Position numbers and translations under genes: made by a program. A stretch of DNA of 12,071 nucleotides from the NCBI GenBank assembly GCA_000432655.1, contig HF986301.1:1-12071 (forward strand), written 5' to 3'. The notes under the pieces were generated by a model, which worked only from the letters and a program-made list of their open reading frames with translations, did not search any database and was not told the origin of the DNA. The stretch is from Bacteroides sp. CAG:1060 (GTDB lineage: Bacteria; Bacteroidota; Bacteroidia; Bacteroidales; UBA932). Of this stretch, positions 7,258 to 12,071 are shown piece by piece (within the stretch, counting starts at the first letter, position 1; every line of letters begins with the position of its first letter).

Positions 7258-9643
7258 CTTTATCTTTCTGTTTTTGATAGAATTCAATATACTTGTCAAG
7301 AATTGCTTTTTCTTTAGCTTCTTCGCGAGCCCTTATCACGGCCGCACGCAACTGACGGCGCTGCTCTCTTTCTTCCTTACGGCGCTGTCTGGCGGCAGCC
7401 TTGGCTGCATCCCTGGCATCAAGTTCCGCCCATCTGGCTTCCCGTCTTGCAATACGCTGCGCTCTGCGCGCCTCCCTCGCGGCCTTTCTTATAAGTCTTG
7501 GATCGGCAGGCACACCTACCGAATCGGCAGCCACGGACAGACTGTCGCTGCGCTGAAGGGAGTCCCGCATCAAAGTATCCGCTGACATCAGCACTCCGGC
7601 ACTGTCAACAACCGACACGCTGTCGGCGACCATGGAAGAAGATGACGCTCCAGACGCACTCTTTCGACTTCTTGCCATAGCCAGCTGCTCTTTAAGAGAG
7701 GAAATATACCCCGGGAAATAAATATCCGTCTGCACGAACAGCGGCCGAGGACGCCTTTCCATCTCGCTTCGGGTAGAGAGACGCAACTCAAGGCTCGTAA
7801 TGTCGCTTTTCCCTTCGGGCTTAAGCTCCGGGTGCCAGGAAAAACCCTTCAGCTGCCTGTCCGACGGCGTAGTCTGGGCTATAGGGAAGAGATTGTTTCT
7901 TATCTGATCGAAATAATACACCCTGTCTATCTGCCCGTCTTTGAAGGTGGCCGACATCATCTTTCCCTCTATCTTGTCTATCGTAGCCAACACGTCATTC
8001 TCCTCCATATAGAAAATACAGTTGACTCCACCCAAAGCATCAAATCTGGCCAGTTCCCGATTATCGCCGAAAAAGGCCATTCCTTCCGTTGACTTAATCT
8101 GATTAAAGCTCACACTGTCTTCCTGTATCGCAATGAACGCATTGGACATCAGACTCGCACGTTCGATACCGTCTTTACCCACAAGGACAAACAGGCTGTC
8201 GGAAGTATATTGACGCTTGCCCTCATTCCACACTATAGGATCAATGTGGAACCTCACTATGGAATCCAGTTCGTTGAATCGCACCGAATCGCATACAACC
8301 TGCATATCTTCACGGAAAATCTTCACATTGCCCTTTCCGTACATGAACCCTATCTTGGTAGTATCAGGAGCCGGAGCCACCGCCAACGAATCCTGCAAAG
8401 CTACGCCGAGACTGTCAGAAGCTGCAACGGAAACCGAATCCTGCGCGGCCTTGTCCGACTGCCCGTCCAAAGACTGCAGCGCCCCGCCACCGGACTTTCC
8501 GCCACCGGTGCGCGGCATGGTACCGATCCCGCTTTCGGAAAGCATCTCGTTGCGCCTCTTTTCTTCCGCCTCCTTGGACGCTCTCCGCCGGAACTCCGAC
8601 ACAGAGTCCCCGCTTATGGCTTCCAACCGCTTTTGTGTAGCGGAAACGACATTCTCCGGAATATCACATCTGCTAAGGGTATAATACACCAAAGTATCGG
8701 CACCGCAGTAAGTAGTGTCCGTCTTATCGTTTTTCGTCTCCCAGAAAGCCACAGCGGCATCTTTACTCAAGGTAAGAGTCGAAGTGCTGTCACGGTAATC
8801 CAGAACATTGGATACTGCCGCTGCATTTCTGGTGCTGTCCTGCAACTGTACGTCCCCGAACATGAGTATGTTATTGGTGTTGCGATAGAAATACAGGCTG
8901 TCTCCCCATGTCTCCTGCGTAGGAGTGAGAGCATGGACATCCCCGGTAAAGAAAAAAGTATCTTCCTTGCGCAGGTACCATCCGCTTTCCGCAGAAAGCA
9001 TATTGTCTTCTTTCCAAAAATCTATTGGAACCGTAAAATATGCTTTTTCCAGACGGGAGTCGTATTCAAGCTCGGATGTCTTGACAAATACCGAGTCCGT
9101 GTACATATCCACATCTTCCCTGAACTTAAAAAGAGCCAATGGGTTGGAATAGGTACCATGGATGCTCTCGATAATCTGTCCGTCGGAACTGCGCATTGAG
9201 GCTCCTCCGGTAAACACCGCAAGACTGTCCCTGGTATTATAATCCAGAATCCGGGTACGCAGCGTATTGTCTTCTTTGTTACGAAGCTGGACCACACTGC
9301 CTCTAAACTGGGCAAGATTCTCGTCTATATTGTAATCAAGTCTTTCGCTTGTAAGTTCGGTATCTCCCTGTATAAGACTCACATTGCCGTAGAAATTGAT
9401 GATTTTGTCCTGCAAGCTCCACAGGGCGGAATCGCTCTGAAGATATGTTCCATTATGCAGGAAGACAGGCTTCATCGCTTTTCTGACCACATCATTACCG
9501 GATTCCACCTGTCTGATATAATCAGCACTCATAAGACGGACAAGCGAGTCACTCTGCTCTTTCTGCTGGGCGGAGAGACACGCAGACACTGTCAGAAGCA
9601 GCGTAAAAGCCAACCTCAGTCTTTTACGACTTTCTTTGCCCAT
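7169..9643 (-). CDS. OstA/LptA-like periplasmic protein with extended charged C-terminal tail
   Basis: An 824-residue exported protein. The signal sequence (residues 1-25, KESRKRLR then LAFTLLLTVSACLSA|QQ) could be type I, or lipoprotein type through VSAC at Cys22; no acidic lipoprotein-export signal follows the Cys, so type I seems likelier. Residues ~60-300 carry OstA/LptA-type beta repeats (FYGNVSLIQGDTELTSERLDY, FRGSVVQL, FFTGDVHAL, MFGDVQLQDS), as in proteins that bridge lipopolysaccharide transport to the outer membrane. A linker (~345-428) rich in Ser, Asp and Gly leads to a second OstA-like block (~430-645: YGKGNVKIFREDMQVVCDSV, GGVNCIFY). Then come a second DSL/DSV-rich linker (~665-712) and a highly charged Arg/Ala/Glu helix (~715-805). 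No LptD barrel is present. The start overlaps the surA end by 28 bases; the end runs 89 bases into the OPT gene. Confident as OstA-like; the exact Lpt role is inference. Confidence 0.85.
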   Translation of the reverse strand: MGKESRKRLRLAFTLLLTVSACLSAQQKEQSDSLVRLMSADYIRQVESGNDVVRKAMKPVFLHNGTYLQSDSALWSLQDKIINFYGNVSLIQGDTELTSERLDYNIDENLAQFRGSVVQLRNKEDNTLRTRILDYNTRDSLAVFTGGASMRSSDGQIIESIHGTYSNPLALFKFREDVDMYTDSVFVKTSELEYDSRLEKAYFTVPIDFWKEDNMLSAESGWYLRKEDTFFFTGDVHALTPTQETWGDSLYFYRNTNNILMFGDVQLQDSTRNAAAVSNVLDYRDSTSTLTLSKDAAVAFWETKNDKTDTTYCGADTLVYYTLSRCDIPENVVSATQKRLEAISGDSVSEFRRRASKEAEEKRRNEMLSESGIGTMPRTGGGKSGGGALQSLDGQSDKAAQDSVSVAASDSLGVALQDSLAVAPAPDTTKIGFMYGKGNVKIFREDMQVVCDSVRFNELDSIVRFHIDPIVWNEGKRQYTSDSLFVLVGKDGIERASLMSNAFIAIQEDSVSFNQIKSTEGMAFFGDNRELARFDALGGVNCIFYMEENDVLATIDKIEGKMMSATFKDGQIDRVYYFDQIRNNLFPIAQTTPSDRQLKGFSWHPELKPEGKSDITSLELRLSTRSEMERRPRPLFVQTDIYFPGYISSLKEQLAMARSRKSASGASSSSMVADSVSVVDSAGVLMSADTLMRDSLQRSDSLSVAADSVGVPADPRLIRKAAREARRAQRIARREARWAELDARDAAKAAARQRRKEEREQRRQLRAAVIRAREEAKEKAILDKYIEFYQKQKDKDEREQKSESSRERTSGIETGRILQTAPEL

Positions 9644-10998
9644 CCCTTACGGTTAAAATCACAATCCCCAAACATTGGGTCTATAACAATATATGACGTT
9701 TCTATCTTCTTATCAATAAATGCATTGATTGCTTCCATCTGCCTTGCATAACCTACAAGTCCCGCAAGTTCGGAATAATCGCTTTCCAGAGTGGCCGGAT
9801 GAGCCGGAAGGATCTTATCCAGACGGATAATCTTATACACGGTATTTCCGTTCCTTCCTTCATTGTCCAAAGACTCTATAGGCTCGGAAATCTGACCCGG
9901 CTGCAGGTCTTTGACAACCGCATAATCCTGAGGCTTGAGCTGGTCCACCTCAAAGTATGAAGAACCGGTGTTCGGGTCGGACATCTGACCGCCATTGGTG
10001 CGCGTGGCCGGATCCTCTGAATAGAATCTTGCCGCCATCTCAAAGGTGATGGTGCTGTCCATTATCTGAGTGCGGATACTGTCAAGCTTATGGAAAGCCT
10101 TTTCCCGGTCTTCAAGAGTATATTGAGGATGAATGAGAATATGACGGGCATTGAACATATCACCCTTCTTCTCAAGGACTTCTATGATATGGTATCCGTC
10201 AGGCGTTTCAACTATCTGGGAGATGGTACCCGGCTTGAGCGACATTGCAGCATCCGAAAATGCAGGCCAGAAAATATTCTTTGAAGAAAGACCCAACTCT
10301 CCTCCCTTACGCGCACTTCCCGGATCTTCTGAATAAAGTCTTGCCAGAGTAGAGAACTTTTCTCCGTTGATAATTCGCTCACGGATTGAAAGGAGCCTCT
10401 CCCTTACGGCAATGGCGGCAGCCTCACGGTCAGGATAGATGCAAATCTGGCTCATCTGGTATTTGGCCGGAATCAAAGGGAGCGAAGACACATCCACCGT
10501 ATCAAGATACTGCTTGACATCATAAGGGGTCATATCCGGGACAGAACTTGCGATATTGCTCTGCTCACTCTGGGTAAGGGACTGCTCCTGAAGCTGTTTC
10601 TGCCACTCTTCGCGCAGCTTGTACATAGGCTTTCCAAACGCCTTCTCCACCTCCTCGTCACCGCCGAGATTGGTGCGGAGCATGTCTATTCTCTGCGAAA
10701 GATCCGCGTTGACCACATCCGCATTGAAAGAAAGCGAATCTATCCTCGCCTGATTCAAAAGAAGCTTGGACTCCATCATCCGTTCAAGCATCTCGCATCT
10801 GGCGGACTTGTCGGATGCATAGCTGCCATACCCGCCTTCAAGTTTAACCTGGGCTTCCAGATCGGACAGCGTTATAATCTCTCCACCGACCACGGCGACA
10901 GACTTGTCTATCACATTCTTATATTTCTGGGCCGAAGCTGTAAAACAGATTCCCAGCAATGCCGCCATAGCGGCAATATGTCCTATGTATCTTCTCAT
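9616..10998 (-). CDS. surA: SurA-like periplasmic chaperone / peptidyl-prolyl isomerase
   Basis: A 460-residue periplasmic protein with a signal peptide (residues 1-23, FTASA|QK). The SurA N-terminal chaperone region (~25-165) starts with VAVVGGEIITLSDLEAQ, typical of the family. It is followed by two parvulin domains: the first at ~178-277 (MSQICIYP, FSTLARLYSEDPGSARKGGELG, GYHIIEVLEKK), the second at ~281-393 (ARHILIHP, FEMAARFYSEDPATRTNGGQM, YKIIRLD). The second has the canonical RHILI motif; the first does not, so isomerase activity probably rests mainly in the second. The C-terminal helix (~400-460) completes the chaperone core. SurA escorts unfolded outer-membrane barrel proteins. Translation is coupled to both neighbours: its ATG overlaps the stop of the upstream lipoprotein (ATGA), and its end overlaps the OstA-like start. 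Gene symbol given by architecture. Confidence 0.9.
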   Translation of the reverse strand: MRRYIGHIAAMAALLGICFTASAQKYKNVIDKSVAVVGGEIITLSDLEAQVKLEGGYGSYASDKSARCEMLERMMESKLLLNQARIDSLSFNADVVNADLSQRIDMLRTNLGGDEEVEKAFGKPMYKLREEWQKQLQEQSLTQSEQSNIASSVPDMTPYDVKQYLDTVDVSSLPLIPAKYQMSQICIYPDREAAAIAVRERLLSIRERIINGEKFSTLARLYSEDPGSARKGGELGLSSKNIFWPAFSDAAMSLKPGTISQIVETPDGYHIIEVLEKKGDMFNARHILIHPQYTLEDREKAFHKLDSIRTQIMDSTITFEMAARFYSEDPATRTNGGQMSDPNTGSSYFEVDQLKPQDYAVVKDLQPGQISEPIESLDNEGRNGNTVYKIIRLDKILPAHPATLESDYSELAGLVGYARQMEAINAFIDKKIETSYIVIDPMFGDCDFNRKGWAKKVVKD

Positions 10999-11861
10999 TT
11001 TTTTCGATAGATTTCAAATTCTTTGCTTTCCAGCGCTCTATCAAGCAAGTCTTGTTCCAAACCTTTCACAAGTTCGTGCTTTCTTTCACTGATTATTATA
11101 TCCCTTATGGACGGAGTAACGAATTCCACGGGCGCCGCTCCGGTCCTTACGATATCACATATATATGCCACCAGCAAATCTCCTCTGTCTTTCGGCTCAT
11201 ATCTTATGAAATCATTCTTCTGCAGAGACAGCATATCTTTCCAGTCAAGTCCGAATTCTGAGGCAAGTTCCGCAGCATCCATCCAGGCATCCGAATTGTC
11301 AAAATATTTGAGAGCCGCGGTACGCGCTACGGTATCAAGCTGCTGAAGAGACTGATAATCGTCCCGGGAAATCAGCTTGAGCATCTCGCTGGCGTATTTC
11401 GAATCTTTCATGATATCAAGGAATCTCACCTTAAGAACCGGTCTGCTCAAGGTAAAATCCTCAAGATGGTCCTGATAATATTCCGCAATCTGCAAATCGG
11501 TCACAAGCGTATCCAGACGGTCGGAAATGTACCGCTGCTCATAACGATATTTCACAAGGGAAAGCCTGTATTCCTCGAGTTCCTCCGAGACATCTATCTC
11601 AGACTTTGAAAGTTCCCTTTCCGCCACGGAAGAATAAAGCCTGTCCATTGCCCATGAGTTGATGTAACGTGAGGCAAGCGCGGCGCTGTCTTCAGGCGAA
11701 ATCAGATCAGGAATCACCTTCTCCAAATCAGACTTGTACAACTTGGCCTTCCCCACCCGTGCCACCACTTCGTCATCATGTACCATATTCGACACCAGAG
11801 TGCAGGCACCGGCGACAAAGATCATCGTACACACAGACAACAGGATGGCTACTTTTCTCAT
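10995..11861 (-). CDS. SurA-N-like lipoprotein without a parvulin domain
   Basis: A 288-residue protein with a lipoprotein signal (MRKVAILLSVCTMIFVAGAC; lipobox AGAC, Cys20), so probably anchored to a membrane facing the periplasm. After the lipobox, VVARVGKAKLYKSDLEKVIP resembles the start of SurA/PrsA chaperone domains. Next come long predicted helices (~60-135, ~155-215), a short middle part (~138-245) where a parvulin domain would sit but without its GG or RHIL motifs, and a C-terminal helix (~250-288). Homologues in Bacteroidales are often annotated as peptidyl-prolyl isomerases by neighbourhood; here a chaperone role without isomerase activity is more plausible. Its stop overlaps the surA start (ATGA), so the pair is probably translated together and may act on the same outer-membrane clients. 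Confidence 0.75.
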   Translation of the reverse strand: MRKVAILLSVCTMIFVAGACTLVSNMVHDDEVVARVGKAKLYKSDLEKVIPDLISPEDSAALASRYINSWAMDRLYSSVAERELSKSEIDVSEELEEYRLSLVKYRYEQRYISDRLDTLVTDLQIAEYYQDHLEDFTLSRPVLKVRFLDIMKDSKYASEMLKLISRDDYQSLQQLDTVARTAALKYFDNSDAWMDAAELASEFGLDWKDMLSLQKNDFIRYEPKDRGDLLVAYICDIVRTGAAPVEFVTPSIRDIIISERKHELVKGLEQDLLDRALESKEFEIYRKK

Positions 11862-11905
11862 ATCTCACAAAATAAAGACCGAATTACAAAAATAAGAAAC
11901 AGTTT

Positions 11906-12071
11906 TCAATTTTCCGACGCCAGCGCCTTGATTATACTGTCAATTGACGGATTGACCATCCATGAATCAGCCACAAGGTTATTGGTGAGGAAAGAAAACA
12001 CTATGGTATGCTCCGGTTTTCCGTCCTGCGGGAGTATGTATCCGCTGTAACAGCGCACTCCGTTCATCGAA
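11906..12071 (-). CDS. dacB: PBP4/DacB-type D-alanyl-D-alanine carboxypeptidase, C-terminal end only
   Basis: Partial gene; only the last 54 codons are in the window, reading in from the right edge and ending in TGA at 11906-11908. The visible start SMNGVRCYSGYI and the later VFSFLTNNLV fit the segment just after the KTG box of S13-family low-molecular-weight penicillin-binding proteins, where GVR.Y.GY precedes a strand ending in .NN. The KTG itself and the catalytic Ser lie outside. These enzymes trim D-Ala from, and cut cross-links in, peptidoglycan in the periplasm. The stop is 44 bases before the SurA-N-like lipoprotein, in the same direction. A short piece, but the match is specific; the gene symbol is by family. 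Confidence 0.7.
   Translation of the reverse strand, partial: SMNGVRCYSGYILPQDGKPEHTIVFSFLTNNLVADSWMVNPSIDSIIKALASEN

Noticed and set aside
7258..7299. An N-terminal extension of the OPT transporter from a TTG codon.
   Set aside because: The conserved family sequence begins after the ATG at 7257; the extra residues are unlike OPT N-termini and lie within the coding region of the OstA-like gene.
8210..9199. A 329-codon open frame on the plus strand, opposite the OstA-like gene.
   Set aside because: No recognisable motif, and the minus-strand gene here has clear OstA-type repeats; the open frame is explained by codon bias of the opposite strand.
9577..9582. Lipobox-like VSAC in the OstA-like signal sequence.
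   Set aside because: A type I site (LSA|QQ) lies three residues on and no acidic lipoprotein-export signal follows the Cys; kept as an alternative, not called as a lipoprotein.
11887..11894. TATTTTTG on the minus strand, matching the -7 consensus TAnnTTTG, upstream of the SurA-N-like lipoprotein.
   Set aside because: The sequence 19 bases upstream is TCGG, not TTTG, and the area is A/T-rich, so a chance match is likely. A weak internal promoter cannot be excluded.
1..12071. Search for CRISPR arrays, insertion sequences, tRNA genes, att sites and phage or defence genes.
   Set aside because: No spaced direct repeats, transposase or integrase motifs, tRNA-like folds or defence domains were seen; the window reads as core chromosome.

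Overview
The window reads as a stretch of chromosome from a Bacteroidota bacterium, most likely order Bacteroidales. Three things suggest this: an envelope-biogenesis gene order (PBP4-type carboxypeptidase, SurA-like lipoprotein, SurA, OstA-like protein) that I know from that group, A/T-rich translation starts mostly without strong Shine-Dalgarno sequences, and a textbook Bacteroidota promoter (TTTG, 19 bases, TAnnTTTG) at the left edge. Genus cannot be fixed from sequence reading alone.

All eight protein genes lie on the minus strand, so transcription runs from right to left. In that order they are: the C-terminal end of a PBP4/DacB-type D-Ala-D-Ala carboxypeptidase (cut by the right edge); a SurA-N-like lipoprotein; a two-parvulin SurA; a large OstA/LptA-like protein with an extended charged tail; an OPT-family oligopeptide transporter; an AspT/YidE-type transporter with two RCK_C domains; a secreted GH43-like protein with discoidin and Fn3 modules; and peptidase T. 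Gaps are 24-44 bases, or the genes overlap (4, 28 and 89 bases), and I see no convincing terminator inside. This looks like one long co-transcribed run with an envelope half (6.5-12 kb up to the right edge) and a nutrient half (left).

The envelope half would handle folding and delivery of outer-membrane components: the chaperones for beta-barrel proteins and the OstA-like protein for lipopolysaccharide transport. The nutrient half pairs an oligopeptide importer with cytoplasmic tripeptidase PepT, a possible amino-acid/dicarboxylate exchanger, and a secreted glycan-active protein. A joint peptide-use role is an inference.

Left of pepT, bases 1-163 hold no gene. They contain a strong minus-strand promoter with A-tracts upstream, a hairpin at the predicted transcript start and a boxA-like element. 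Together these look like the leader of an rRNA (or other stable RNA) operon that begins just outside the window. No mobile element, CRISPR array, tRNA or integrase was seen. The window is mostly ordinary core genome. The points most worth checking are the 89-base OstA/OPT overlap, the odd OstA tail, and the left-edge leader.
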